Of a DNA stretch of 45,958 nucleotides, positions 36,359 to 45,111 are shown one piece after another. The DNA lies in the NCBI RefSeq assembly GCF_000482725.1, contig NZ_KI519477.1, positions 286,709-332,666 of the forward strand, in the 5' to 3' direction. Source of the DNA: Psychromonas arctica DSM 14288. GTDB taxonomy: Bacteria; Pseudomonadota; Gammaproteobacteria; Enterobacterales; Psychromonadaceae. Within the stretch, counting starts at the first letter, position 1. The number at the start of each line of letters is the position of its first letter. The position numbers were made by a program, and so were the translations under genes. The notes below the pieces were generated by a model. That model was given only the letters and a program-made list of their open reading frames with translations. It was not told the origin of the DNA and made no database searches.

Positions 36359-38986
36359 TTATAAACGTTCAATTAACCAAGGTTCTACGAGTGCCAGTGC
36401 ATCTTTTAATGCAACTGGATTATTTCCTCCAGCCATCGCCATATCAGGACGACCACCACCTTTACCACCAACAGGAATCGCAACAACATTAACCAACTCA
36501 CCCGCTTTCACTTTGTTAGTTAAATCTTTAGTCACACCAGCAATCAAACTCACTTTGTCATCACCAACCGTGGTTGCTAATACAACGATGCCTGATTGCA
36601 GTTTGTTCTTCATTTCATCGACGCTATTACGTAACGTTTTAGGGTCAATGCCTTCCATGTAAGCAACAACTACTTTCACGCCGTTGATATCGATAGCTTG
36701 TTCAGTCAAGTTTGAACCTGCTTCACTTGCCGCTTTCGATTTAAGTTGTGCTAGCTCTTTTTCAAGCACTTTATTACGCTCTAGCGTTTGCAGGATTTTC
36801 TCGCCTAATGTGAATGAATCACCTTTAACAAGATCACAGGCTTTATTGAATTGCTCACGTAAGTTTTGCAATACATTACCAGCAGCATCACCCGCAGCCG
36901 CTTCAATACGACGAACGCCTGCAGCAGTGCCCGCTTCAGAAGTGATAATGAATAACCCCATGTCACCCGTGCGTTGTACGTGCGTACCACCACATAGTTC
37001 AGTAGAGAAGTCACCCATTTGAACAACACGCACCATATCGCCATATTTTTCACCAAATAATGCCATAGCACCTTGGTTTTTAGCTTCTTCGATACCCATC
37101 AATTTAGTTACAACTTCATAGTTATTGCGAATTGCTTGGTTAACGATGTAAGTGACTTTATTAAGTGCTTCAGCTGATACAGCTTCAAAGTGAGAGAAAT
37201 CAAAGCGTAATTTCTCAGCATCACATAACGACCCTTTTTGAGTCACATGCTCACCTAAGGTTTGGCGTAGCGCTTCATGTAATAAATGCGTTGCAGAATG
37301 GTGTAATGCAATTGCTTTACGACGCTCAGCTTCTACTTCCGCGGTAACAGACTCGTTCACTTTCACAGAGCCCATGCTAACGTAACCAATATGTAAGAAA
37401 GCATCACCAGATTTTTTAGTATCAGTAACAACAAAAATACCATTGCTCAACTTAAGCACACCTGCATCACCAACTTGACCGCCTGACTCAGCATAAAATG
37501 GTGTTTCAGCGAGTACGATTTGTGCGTTATCACCTTCGACTAAACTATCAACAAACTGACCTTCTTTGATCAAGGCTGTTACGGTAGAAGTGCCGGTTAG
37601 CGCTTGGTAACCAATAAACTCAGTTTTATCTTCGATTTTCAATACATCGTTATAATCTTTACCGAAGTTATTTGCTGCTTGAGCACGTTTACGTTGCTCA
37701 GCCATTGCAGAATCAAATCCATCTTGGTCGATAGTTAGTTCACGCTCACGCGCAATATCTGCAGTTAAATCAGCAGGAAAGCCATAAGTATCATAAAGTT
37801 TGAAAACAACATCACCAGGAATAATAGATCCCTGTAAAGCATCTAATTCGTTATCTAGAATTTGTAAACCACGCTCGAGTGTTTTACCAAACTGCTCTTC
37901 CTCTAAACGTAAGATCTTTTCAACAAACTCTTGTTGTTGGCCTAGTTCAGGGTAAGCATCGCCCATTTGTTTAACTAGCTCTTCATAAACCCGGTAAAAG
38001 AACACCTCTTTTGCACCTAGTTTATGACCGTGACGAACTGCGCGACGAATAATACGACGCAATACATAACCACGCCCTTCGTTAGACGGCATCACACCAT
38101 CGCAGATCAAGAAACCACATGAACGAATATGGTCAGCAACAACACGTAATGATTTATCTTGTAAATCTTGTGCGCCGGTTACATCAGCTACTTTTTGGAT
38201 CAAACCTTGGAATAGGTCGATATCATAGTTTGAATGACCATTTTGAATAATCGCAGAGATACGCTCTAAGCCCATACCCGTATCGATAGATGGGTTAGGT
38301 AGATTTTCCATTGTGCCATCAGCACTTCGGTTAAATTGCATGAAAACGATGTTCCAGATTTCAATGAAACGATCGCCATCTTCTTCAGGAGAGCCTGGAG
38401 GACCACCCCAAATGTGTTCACCGTGATCGTAGAAAATCTCAGAACATGGACCACAAGGCCCGGTATCGCCCATTGACCAAAAGTTATCAGACTCGTATTT
38501 CTTTTCAGGTGATTTATCACCAATGCGAATGATTTTATCTTCTGGTACACCAATTTTATTCGCCCATAATGAAAATGCTTCGTCATCACTTTCGTAAACA
38601 GTCACAAGCAACTTTTCTTTTGGTATTTTAAGAACGTCAGTTAAGTATTCCCACGCAAAACCAATGGCATCTTCTTTAAAGTAATCACCAAAACTAAAGT
38701 TACCCAACATTTCAAAAAAAGTATGGTGACGAGCCGTGTAACCAACATTATCTAGATCGTTGTGTTTACCACCAGCACGAACACAACGTTGGCTTGAAGT
38801 TGCACGAGTATATGCTCTTTTTTCAGTACCTAAAAAGGTATCTTTAAATTGATTCATACCTGCATTAGTAAATAACAAGGTAGGGTCATTATCAGGGACG
38901 AGAGAACTACTGCTCACTGTTTGATGCCCTTTCTTACCAAAGAAATCCATAAATCCTTGGCGAATATCAGCGGTCGATTTAGTCAT
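36359..38986 (-). CDS. alaS: alanyl-tRNA synthetase
   Basis: AlaRS charges tRNA-Ala and edits mischarged Ser and Gly. The class II core begins [14 protein letters not shown] and has [10 protein letters not shown] and GMGLERI; the editing domain has [12 protein letters not shown] and CGGTHV zinc-binding motifs; a C-Ala domain follows, with [14 protein letters not shown] near the end. The length of 875 aa is normal. It is first of alaS-lysC-csrA; recA/recX, which precede alaS in E. coli, are not here. Confidence 0.98.
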   Translation of the reverse strand: MTKSTADIRQGFMDFFGKKGHQTVSSSSLVPDNDPTLLFTNAGMNQFKDTFLGTEKRAYTRATSSQRCVRAGGKHNDLDNVGYTARHHTFFEMLGNFSFGDYFKEDAIGFAWEYLTDVLKIPKEKLLVTVYESDDEAFSLWANKIGVPEDKIIRIGDKSPEKKYESDNFWSMGDTGPCGPCSEIFYDHGEHIWGGPPGSPEEDGDRFIEIWNIVFMQFNRSADGTMENLPNPSIDTGMGLERISAIIQNGHSNYDIDLFQGLIQKVADVTGAQDLQDKSLRVVADHIRSCGFLICDGVMPSNEGRGYVLRRIIRRAVRHGHKLGAKEVFFYRVYEELVKQMGDAYPELGQQQEFVEKILRLEEEQFGKTLERGLQILDNELDALQGSIIPGDVVFKLYDTYGFPADLTADIARERELTIDQDGFDSAMAEQRKRAQAANNFGKDYNDVLKIEDKTEFIGYQALTGTSTVTALIKEGQFVDSLVEGDNAQIVLAETPFYAESGGQVGDAGVLKLSNGIFVVTDTKKSGDAFLHIGYVSMGSVKVNESVTAEVEAERRKAIALHHSATHLLHEALRQTLGEHVTQKGSLCDAEKLRFDFSHFEAVSAEALNKVTYIVNQAIRNNYEVVTKLMGIEEAKNQGAMALFGEKYGDMVRVVQMGDFSTELCGGTHVQRTGDMGLFIITSEAGTAAGVRRIEAAAGDAAGNVLQNLREQFNKACDLVKGDSFTLGEKILQTLERNKVLEKELAQLKSKAASEAGSNLTEQAIDINGVKVVVAYMEGIDPKTLRNSVDEMKNKLQSGIVVLATTVGDDKVSLIAGVTKDLTNKVKAGELVNVVAIPVGGKGGGRPDMAMAGGNNPVALKDALALVEPWLIERL

Positions 38987-39087
38987 GACTTATTCCATGT
39001 AAAAGTGTCAATTTAGGTATTCTTAAAAAGTGAGTCTTTAAGGGCTAAATAGATGAAAAAAATAAATGGAGGCTAATATATCATGCT

Positions 39088-39102
39088 GATGGTGCGGGTG
39101 AA
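39088..39102 (-). repeat. remnant of a tRNA-Arg 3' end
   Basis: GATGGTGCGGGTGAA is identical to the 3'-terminal 13 nt (with CCA) plus two flanking bases of tRNA-Arg(ACG) copy 1 at 34436-34450, in the same orientation. Beyond it there is no tRNA sequence. Confidence 0.55.
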
Positions 39103-39377
39103 AGTAGGGATAAATAGAGTCTTGGCAATAATTTAGTCATTAATATACCCGTTCCGTATAAGCAAACCTGCGAACTTACCGTTTATAGGATTTTGATTAT
39201 ACCTGCCCCGCCCTTTTTTCATTAAAGTAAGCTTCAAACAAGTTTATTTATCAGCATCAGAGTAATCAATTTCATAAATATTCATGAACACATAAAACAT
39301 TGCTTTTAATGGGTTTTTAATAGATTTTTAATGATAGATTTTTGTAAGTTATAGAGGAAGTATCTAGCGATGTAGAA

Positions 39378-39477
39378 AAAGTGCCGTGATTTTTTACTGC
39401 TATCGCAGGACAATAGGAGTCTCGATGACTCGCTACTCCCTTTGTCGCGTAAATGTAGCACTTTATAAGAATGACTG
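39378..39477. repeat. imperfect palindromic element (MITE-like), copy B
   Basis: Arms AAAGTGC (39378-39384) and GCACTTT (39458-39464) enclose a longer imperfect palindrome in which GACAATAGGAGT opposes ACTCCCTTTGTC and TTTAC/GTAAA close. It shares ACTCCCTTTGT and the end motif TTATAAGAATGACTG with the element at 7936-8023. Confidence 0.55.
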
Positions 39478-39532
39478 ACGGCGCAGATAAATGTACACAA
39501 AAAAACGTTGAATAATTTGATTCAAAGGGAGG

Positions 39533-39566
39533 CAAGTATTGGTTATCCATCGATAACCAATACTTG
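39533..39566. terminator. perfect 15-bp hairpin directly after rlmJ
   Basis: CAAGTATTGGTTATC pairs without mismatch with GATAACCAATACTTG (loop CATC). It starts one base after the rlmJ stop. There is no T-run on the minus strand, so it may stabilise the mRNA end rather than terminate. Confidence 0.6.
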
Positions 39567-39567
39567 T

Positions 39568-40410
39568 TTATTCAGCGACTAATGTTTCAATGCGGTAAAA
39601 ACCTTCGCCATTAATACCGAGTGTTTCCGCTAAAAAAGGCAAACTATGTTGCATCTCTTTTTGTAACGTCCAAGGTGGATTAACCACAATCATGCCACTA
39701 GAGGTCATGCCTCTTTCTTCTTTATCCGCTTCAATCGCTAATTCATAGAGTTGAATATTTTTAATACCCGATGCTTTTAACGACCTTTCCATTTTATTAA
39801 TCAAAGTACGTTTAACAACGGGATACCATAAAGCGTAAGTCCCTGTCGCAAAACGACGATGAGCAGCAATTAGCTTTTCAACTACTTCGTCATACTCTGT
39901 TTTAATTTCATAGGAAGGATCAATCAATACTAAACCACGGCGCTCTTTAGGTGGCATATTAGCAACTAACCCTTGTAAGCCGTCTGTATTACTCATTTTA
40001 ATACTGCGATCACCAGAAAAGTTAGCTCGCATGTTAGTAAATTCATTAGGGTGTAATTCAAATAAAAACATACGGTCTTCGTCACGACGTAACTGATTAC
40101 AAATCATAGGAGAACCAGGATAAGACAATAATGCCCCTTCCCCATTAAATGCTTTCACTTGATCTAAATAACGTGTCACAGGAACCGGTAATTTAGTTAA
40201 GTTCCACAATGCACCGATACCATTATTAAACTCACCTGTTTTTAACGATTGCGCAGAGTCTAATTGATAAGCACCACAACCAGAGTGTGTATCTAAGTAA
40301 CAAAAAGCTTTGTCTTTTTGTAATAAGTAATCAAGGATAGAAGTTAATACAGTATGCTTTAAAACATCTGCAAAATTCCCAGCATGGTATGAATGGCGAT
40401 AACTCAGCAC
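39568..40410 (-). CDS. rlmJ: 23S rRNA (adenine-2030-N6)-methyltransferase
   Basis: RlmJ makes m6A2030 in 23S rRNA. The N-terminus LSYRHSYHAGNFADVLKH is the family signature; the SAM fold has DTHSGCGAYQL, and the catalytic motif is DPSYEIKTEYDE (DPPY-type motif IV). The length of 280 aa equals E. coli RlmJ. It is monocistronic and ends at a perfect hairpin. Confidence 0.96.
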   Translation of the reverse strand: MLSYRHSYHAGNFADVLKHTVLTSILDYLLQKDKAFCYLDTHSGCGAYQLDSAQSLKTGEFNNGIGALWNLTKLPVPVTRYLDQVKAFNGEGALLSYPGSPMICNQLRRDEDRMFLFELHPNEFTNMRANFSGDRSIKMSNTDGLQGLVANMPPKERRGLVLIDPSYEIKTEYDEVVEKLIAAHRRFATGTYALWYPVVKRTLINKMERSLKASGIKNIQLYELAIEADKEERGMTSSGMIVVNPPWTLQKEMQHSLPFLAETLGINGEGFYRIETLVAE

Positions 40411-40662
40411 AAAAACTCCAAAAAATTAAAAAAATGACTGCCGTAGTATAAAGAGTTTCGCGCTCTATTGCGCTAAAAAAGATAAGCTGGAAATTAGTCG
40501 CCTGTTATTCTCCTACGTCGCTCTCCCCCTTATTTTTAATAAAGTAGAATGCTTAAGCTAAACTAAGCCAAAAACACAAAAAAAAACACTTTCATCTGTT
40601 TTTAATATTATTAATAACACTCAAGACCGCTTGTCATCGCACTCTCTACACTGTCCAATTTT

Positions 40663-41143
40663 AATGTTTTTAGTTACGTGACTGTTTTTACAAGCTTTAA
40701 CTTTTTAGAAACGTCTTGACCAATCTTTCTCTCAATGCAGACTTCTTGAGTCAGCAAAGTCAGTGCAATGGGGATCTACAGCACATATCAATTTTCAGGT
40801 GAATTTTTCAGTGGTATTATAGGTGGGTTATCCTATAAACTAGTGGCTAGTAGTGGCTTATTTTTATGCTTAACAGGGTTAATGATTGTCTGGTTTATAC
40901 TGTCTCTTGGCATGCATAACCCAAGCAAAATTGGTACTTTTACGCTTGCAATTTTATATTGACATCAAGCATAGAAGATCAACAACAAGCCAATATACTC
41001 ATTAGCGATTGCTAGCATTAGAGGGCGCGTTAGAAGTTGTTGTTATTGCAAAAGAACAAATTGTTTATACCGAAGTAAATAAACGATTTATATCAAAGCG
41101 AATACACAGCGTTTTCAACGACAACAAGCGCAATACATTTTAG
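40663..41143 (+). pseudogene. decayed YajR-like MFS transporter, C-terminal part
   Basis: Reading in the frame of the ATG at 40768, the segment gives SFNFLET, MGIYSTYQFSGEFFSGIIGG and GLMIVWFILSLGMHNP, the last transmembrane helices of a YajR-type MFS protein (whose family reads FNxLE, MGxYSTxQFxG). It is interrupted by in-frame TGA at 40717 and 40747. After a frameshift near 40970-41010 it continues LALEGALEVVVIAKEQIVY and TEVNKRF, the ferredoxin-like C-terminal domain of YajR, ending TAG at 41141. The first ten or so helices are missing. The remnant sits just upstream of ssb, where many relatives have uvrA, an intact MFS gene, then ssb. Confidence 0.85.
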
Positions 41144-41210
41144 GTAATAGTTAAATCACTATTACAATCAAATATTTTACATAAATAAGTCGAAATAGCG
41201 GAGCAAAAAC

Positions 41211-41858
41211 ATGTTTAACCGTAGTGTAAACAAAGTAGTCCTAGTAGGTAACCTAGGTAAAGATCCAGAAATGCGTTACACCCAAAATGGTGGCGCAGTG
41301 GCAAACTTTTCAATCGCAACCACTGAAAGCTGGAAAAACAAACAAACAGGTGAATACGAAAATAAATCTGAATGGCACAACATTGTTGTATTCGGTAAAT
41401 TCGGCGAAATGGTCGGCCAGTACCTGAAAAAAGGTGCAAAAGTTTACGTTGAAGGTAAATTACAAACTAACAAATGGCAAGGTCAAGACGGTCAGGATCG
41501 TTACAAAACTGAAATCATTGCTAACGACATCCAAATGTTAGATGCACGCTCTCAAAATGCAGGCCAAGGTCAACCATACCAAGGTGGACAGCAGCAACCA
41601 GGTGGTTACCAAAACGCACCACAACAACAAGCTGCTCCAGCACAATCTTGGGGTAATGCACCACAACAGCCACCAGCACAACAAGCAGCACCTAGAATGG
41701 CACCAGCTTATCAGCCACAACAAGCGCCGCAGCCTTCACAACCTGCTCCGCAACAGGCACCTGCGCCACAACGCCCAGCACCACAAGCTCAACCAAAACA
41801 AGAGCCGGCAGCGTTTAACGAACCATCAATGGATTTTGATGATGATATTCCGTTCTAG
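41211..41858 (+). CDS. ssb: single-stranded DNA-binding protein
   Basis: SSB coats ssDNA in replication, repair and recombination. The OB fold covers about 1-112 ([40 protein letters not shown]), followed by a long Gln/Pro/Ala-rich linker of about 95 residues and the acidic tip MDFDDDIPF that recruits partner proteins. At 215 aa it is longer than E. coli SSB (178) because of the linker. GGAG lies before the ATG. uvrA, usually divergent beside it, is not in the window. Confidence 0.97.
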   Translation: MFNRSVNKVVLVGNLGKDPEMRYTQNGGAVANFSIATTESWKNKQTGEYENKSEWHNIVVFGKFGEMVGQYLKKGAKVYVEGKLQTNKWQGQDGQDRYKTEIIANDIQMLDARSQNAGQGQPYQGGQQQPGGYQNAPQQQAAPAQSWGNAPQQPPAQQAAPRMAPAYQPQQAPQPSQPAPQQAPAPQRPAPQAQPKQEPAAFNEPSMDFDDDIPF

Positions 41859-41903
41859 GATTGAGTTATCTTTTTGAGATAATTTGTTAAATTTTAGAAT
41901 ATT

Positions 41904-41931
41904 AAAAAACCTAGCGATGCTAGGTTTTTTT
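41904..41931 (+). terminator. Rho-independent terminator of ssb
   Basis: AAAAAACCTAGC pairs perfectly with GCTAGGTTTTTT over a GAT loop. Confidence 0.95.
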
Positions 41932-42214
41932 ATGTCTGGGATTTGAAGTGTTAAATCCATCTGACTTTATTTGAGTTAATACTTTCAAATAATCAATAAG
42001 TTCATATACCTCTCACCTGAGCATTTCCACCGTAAATATTGCCCCCCCTACACTTTTAGATGATTACAAACTCACAAGTTAACTATAGCTCTTTGTTTTA
42101 TCGATAAACCAACGTAAAGTAATAATATTTTAATCATTAACTCTTGTCGTATTTCCACCGTTAAAATGACATTTTGTGAGTTAATAAAGCTGTTAGGCAA
42201 AAAGGGGGAATGCA
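41932..42214. other. spacer before the accessory gene at 42215
   Basis: No ORF. The motif TTTCCACCGT occurs twice (near 42025 and 42152). A GTTAGGC heptamer at 42192-42198 resembles an integron attC core, but no paired site is present. The promoter of the next gene should be here. Confidence 0.45.
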
Positions 42215-43657
42215 GTGTTCACTAGAAATATTCATAAAGACATATCTGCAATATGGTATAAATTTAATGGACTAAGCAAGTGGGCAAATATTTCTTTGGA
42301 TGACGTTCAGGCTTTAGCAAATGAAAAAAATCTTGAAGTAATTTCTATTGACGAAGTTAACTTCGGATATATGCTCAAGATTAAAGGAGTTTTGTTAAAA
42401 ACAAGTGTAGGATCAGCCATTTTCCCTCGAGAAAAATTAAAAGATATAGAGCTATATCAAAAAAATATTTTACCAACTAATAATCTCGAAAATTTTTGGA
42501 AGGCTGTAGATTGGTTTTCTCCTGCATTTATACCTAACAAGAAAGTCTATGATGCAATTAAAGAAAGTGGCATTGAAATTATTAATCATGGTATTTATAG
42601 ACCGGAGGTTATTCAAAAACGATTCGAAGGATCTTTAACTTCGGTTTATAATTTAGGAAATATAATTTCAACAACGGAAATCACGTTTCTTAACTCTGTA
42701 GCCATATCTCGACATGTTCCCCTTATTCGAGAATCCATTCTTACATTTTATAGTGGTATGAAAATAGTTGCTATTTCTGCATTAATTCCAATTGTTGAGA
42801 ATATAATTACAACAATTCTTGGGTCTTCAAATAATGATTTAACAATTGTAGATAAGGTTAATAAATGTATCGATAAAGCTATTGAAGCGGTAATTGATAT
42901 GCATTTGTTAAATGCAGATTGGATTCCTGATGAATACCTAGATATTAATGTTCTTAAAGTTACAAATGAAAGAATATTTATTCTTGAAACAATAAGAAGT
43001 TGGTTACTGAATAGCTTTTACAAGAAAACTGATACTTATCAAAATCATTCTGGCTTTAATCGACATGTTTTTGCACATGCTAAATCTGAAATATGGCATA
43101 ACTCTAGTAACTTCTTTCGAGCATTAGGCGTTATTCAAGCAATGGCTTTTGTTGAGTGTTTTGCCGTTGATAACAGCAAGATTAGTACATCTGTACCTGG
43201 GCATGACGAAAACTCAGAGGTTTTACGTCAAGAAGTTTTTGCATGCCTCAATTATCAGGCTATTAAGCAACAAGTTCTCACTCAGCAAAAAAACTCTCAA
43301 AATCTGCCTTTTAATCCTACTAGCTCAGGAGATGGCTGGTTAACTAGAGCTACGATTCTCTCAGATAAAATGAATAACGAAGTTGTCATCAGGCTAAGAG
43401 ATAATAATTGGGACTGCTACGATATATCTGCTCCAGTTCAAGATGGTGAGTTTATCTCCTTGCAAGCTAAGAAAAACAATAATGTTATAAAAGTAGCTCT
43501 TTTATTTTCCTGTGCTTCAAGTAATGATTTATATAAATCTTTAGCTGAAGATCACGATTATATTCTTTATCAAGGCGCACCCTATTACCAAGACGAATAT
43601 GCTCGTGGTGCGGATGCTATAATTCGTCCATTGAACGCATGGATTGCTCCTGAATAA
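42215..43657 (+). CDS. unrecognised 480-aa protein with a HEPN-like RX4H motif
   Basis: I do not recognise a named family. The protein seems to have three parts: an N-terminal region (1-135) rich in beta strands and charged residues; a helical middle (about 165-320) beginning RHVPLIRESILTFYSGMK, then LIPIVENIIT and FNRHVFAHAKSEIW; and a C-terminal alpha/beta region (370-480). The layout LIPxxE...NRHxxxHA resembles HEPN-like modules of abortive-infection and toxin proteins, where R283 and H288 would form the RX4H ribonuclease motif; this is inference. No TM segment or signal peptide. GTG start with GGGGGA upstream. It stands alone between ssb and a REP-like hairpin block, with no partner gene visible, so it might be a solitary defence gene. 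Confidence 0.6.
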   Translation: MFTRNIHKDISAIWYKFNGLSKWANISLDDVQALANEKNLEVISIDEVNFGYMLKIKGVLLKTSVGSAIFPREKLKDIELYQKNILPTNNLENFWKAVDWFSPAFIPNKKVYDAIKESGIEIINHGIYRPEVIQKRFEGSLTSVYNLGNIISTTEITFLNSVAISRHVPLIRESILTFYSGMKIVAISALIPIVENIITTILGSSNNDLTIVDKVNKCIDKAIEAVIDMHLLNADWIPDEYLDINVLKVTNERIFILETIRSWLLNSFYKKTDTYQNHSGFNRHVFAHAKSEIWHNSSNFFRALGVIQAMAFVECFAVDNSKISTSVPGHDENSEVLRQEVFACLNYQAIKQQVLTQQKNSQNLPFNPTSSGDGWLTRATILSDKMNNEVVIRLRDNNWDCYDISAPVQDGEFISLQAKKNNNVIKVALLFSCASSNDLYKSLAEDHDYILYQGAPYYQDEYARGADAIIRPLNAWIAPE

Positions 43658-43671
43658 ATTTGCCTAATCGG

Positions 43672-43733
43672 GTAGCCGGAGGTATCTAACCTCCAGCCCC
43701 ACACCACCCTGCATGCGGCTCCGCACAGGGTGG
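43672..43733. repeat. GC-rich double hairpin, REP-like, beginning GTAG
   Basis: GTAG (43672-43675) is followed by a hairpin GGAGGT/ACCTCC (43678-43694) and then a second one, CCACCCTG/CAGGGTGG (43704-43733) with an inner TGCGG/CCGCA. A GTAG tetranucleotide before a palindrome is the mark of REP elements moved by REP-associated tyrosine transposases; pieces of such a transposase lie at 43880 and 45858. Its GC content is far above that of the surroundings. Confidence 0.6.
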
Positions 43734-43802
43734 TTCATCTTATGATGAATAGTGAATATTAATCCACAAATCCTTTAAAAAAGATCGTGAAAGATCGTGG
43801 AC

Positions 43803-43896
43803 CCCCATAAACTTTGACGACTCATCATTACTTTTCTATCTTTTAGTTATAATGTTTTACATGCTAATAGGTCGTTGTTATGACACAGTCTCGCTA
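43803..43896 (+). pseudogene. 5' remnant of a REP-associated transposase gene
   Basis: The stretch CATAAACTTTGAC, a gap, TTTTACATGCT and then TTGTTATGACxCArTCTCG matches the upstream region and start of the gene at 45858, in the same order and spacing. The ORF reads MTQSR and stops (TAA at 43895). The rest of the gene is missing. Confidence 0.75.
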
Positions 43897-43919
43897 ATCT
43901 AAAATAGGTTAAAAGCTAA

Positions 43920-43942
43920 CCCTACACAATTGCCGTGCAGGG
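43920..43942 (-). terminator. possible terminator of the dehalogenase gene
   Basis: CCCTACAC opposes GTGCAGGG with one mismatch and a 7-nt loop; no T-run follows, so this is weak. Confidence 0.3.
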
Positions 43943-43961
43943 ATAACATCAACTAATTTGT

Positions 43962-44849
43962 TTATTGAGGCAACCAATCTGAAATAGCTTTTCCTATTTC
44001 ATGAGGGCTATCTTCTTGAATGAAATGATGCCCTTTAACGGTCACTTCTGTGAGGTTTGGCCAAGTACGAACAAAGTCTCGAGCATAACCAACTAAAAAT
44101 GCGCCTGGTTCTGCATTAATAAATAGCTTAGGTATGTCTTTTGAGTTCGTAAGATAATTTGCATAACTGGCTACTAAGGCGACCGTTTCAGCTGGCTGTC
44201 CTTCAATAGGTAGCTCTCGAGGTCCTGCTAAAGTAGCACGACGATCTTCTCCTGAATTTAAGAATGGACGACGATATTCAGCATGTTCTTTATTGCTTAA
44301 TGTTCGGATTATTGCGCTTGGTAATAATGTTTCGATAAAAAAGTTATCTTCAAGTACTGTTTTATCACCTTCGTTTGAACGTAACATGCCAATAGGGGCG
44401 TGCAAGACTTTAGGGAAGTCATTCCAAGTCGGAAAAGGGGTGACGATTGCCTCCATAAATGCGATTGCTTTTACAGCAGATTGATTGTGGTTTGCCCAAT
44501 TAAAGCCAACACCTGAACCCCAATCATGCAAAACAAAAGTGACGTTATTATCCACACCTAACGCTTCTAGCAATGCTGAAGTGTATTTTGTGTTCTCTGA
44601 AAGTGAGTAGTTACCGTCCTTGGTTTTATCCAGTTTGTCACTATCTCCCATCCCGATCATATCAATAGCAATTAGGCGACCTCTACCTTCTAGATGAGGC
44701 ATGATATTTCGCCATAAATAAATCGATGTAGGGTTACCATGTAAAAATACAATGGGATCGCCTGTACCTTCGTCAACATAGGCCATACGTTTACCTAATA
44801 CGGTTTTGAATTGCTTCTTATAGCGTAACGTTTCTGTATTAATTTTCAT
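43962..44849 (-). CDS. haloalkane dehalogenase (alpha/beta-hydrolase)
   Basis: Haloalkane dehalogenases cut carbon-halogen bonds by a nucleophilic aspartate and water. With the start at 44849 (295 aa) the whole catalytic set of the DhaA/HLD-II type is visible: nucleophile D109 and halide-binding W110 in LHDWGSGVGF, second halide ligand N39 in HGNPTS, acid E133 in FMEAI, base H275 in HFIQED. MPHL, LIAIDMIGMGDSD and ELPIEGQPAE also follow DhaA. An upstream in-frame ATG (45011) would add 54 unlike residues, and GGAG lies 12 nt before 44849. Divergent from a MarR gene that may control it; the natural substrate in a marine bacterium is unknown. Confidence 0.9.
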   Translation of the reverse strand: MKINTETLRYKKQFKTVLGKRMAYVDEGTGDPIVFLHGNPTSIYLWRNIMPHLEGRGRLIAIDMIGMGDSDKLDKTKDGNYSLSENTKYTSALLEALGVDNNVTFVLHDWGSGVGFNWANHNQSAVKAIAFMEAIVTPFPTWNDFPKVLHAPIGMLRSNEGDKTVLEDNFFIETLLPSAIIRTLSNKEHAEYRRPFLNSGEDRRATLAGPRELPIEGQPAETVALVASYANYLTNSKDIPKLFINAEPGAFLVGYARDFVRTWPNLTEVTVKGHHFIQEDSPHEIGKAISDWLPQ

Positions 44850-45111
44850 GTTTGTTAATCGCTCCATCAATTGGGATTTAAAGGTGAATATTTTTTGTAG
44901 TAAAAGAATGAGCTGTATTGACAATGCCTTGTGATAACGACTAAGCGTTATTTCATCGGTTATGTTTAATCTCAGTATTATTCTTTTGATAAATATAGAT
45001 GACTCAGTCATATAATATATTTTATGGTTTATGTTTGTCTATAGTTTTTTGTGATTAAGTCATATATAATTTAGTTTTAAAAAATTACTCAATACTCAAA
45101 GTGGTTTTAGT
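44850..45111. promoter_or_regulatory. divergent promoter region, dehalogenase/MarR
   Basis: Two similar motifs, CAGTCATATAATATAT near 45005 and AAGTCATATATAATTT near 45058, lie 53 bp apart as direct repeats. They are AT-rich and could be MarR operators or overlapping -10 regions. Confidence 0.4.

Larger units (their letters stand above)
38987..39567. other. 581-bp spacer upstream of alaS with repeat remnants
   Basis: No gene is supported. From left to right it holds the alaS promoter region, a 15-nt piece identical to the tRNA-Arg 3' end (39088-39102), a palindromic element (39378-39477) and a perfect hairpin behind rlmJ (39533-39566). Short ORFs at 39306-39550 lie over the palindrome and have no Shine-Dalgarno or family features. 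Confidence 0.6.

Noticed and set aside
39306-39550. Two overlapping short ORFs (64 and 77 aa) upstream of alaS
   Set aside because: They read through the palindromic repeat and lack ribosome sites.
41542-41877. 111-aa His/Gln-rich ORF within ssb
   Set aside because: Out-of-frame reading of the Gln/Pro-rich ssb linker.
42192-42198. GTTAGGC heptamer before the unknown gene and GCCTAAT just after it, like integron attC ends
   Set aside because: No full attC fold, no second GTTRRRY downstream and no integrase; the following hairpins fit a REP element better.
43672-43733. Similarity of the minus strand to group II intron domain V (GAGCCGCATG)
   Set aside because: The matching 3' strand of domain V is absent and no reverse transcriptase is present.
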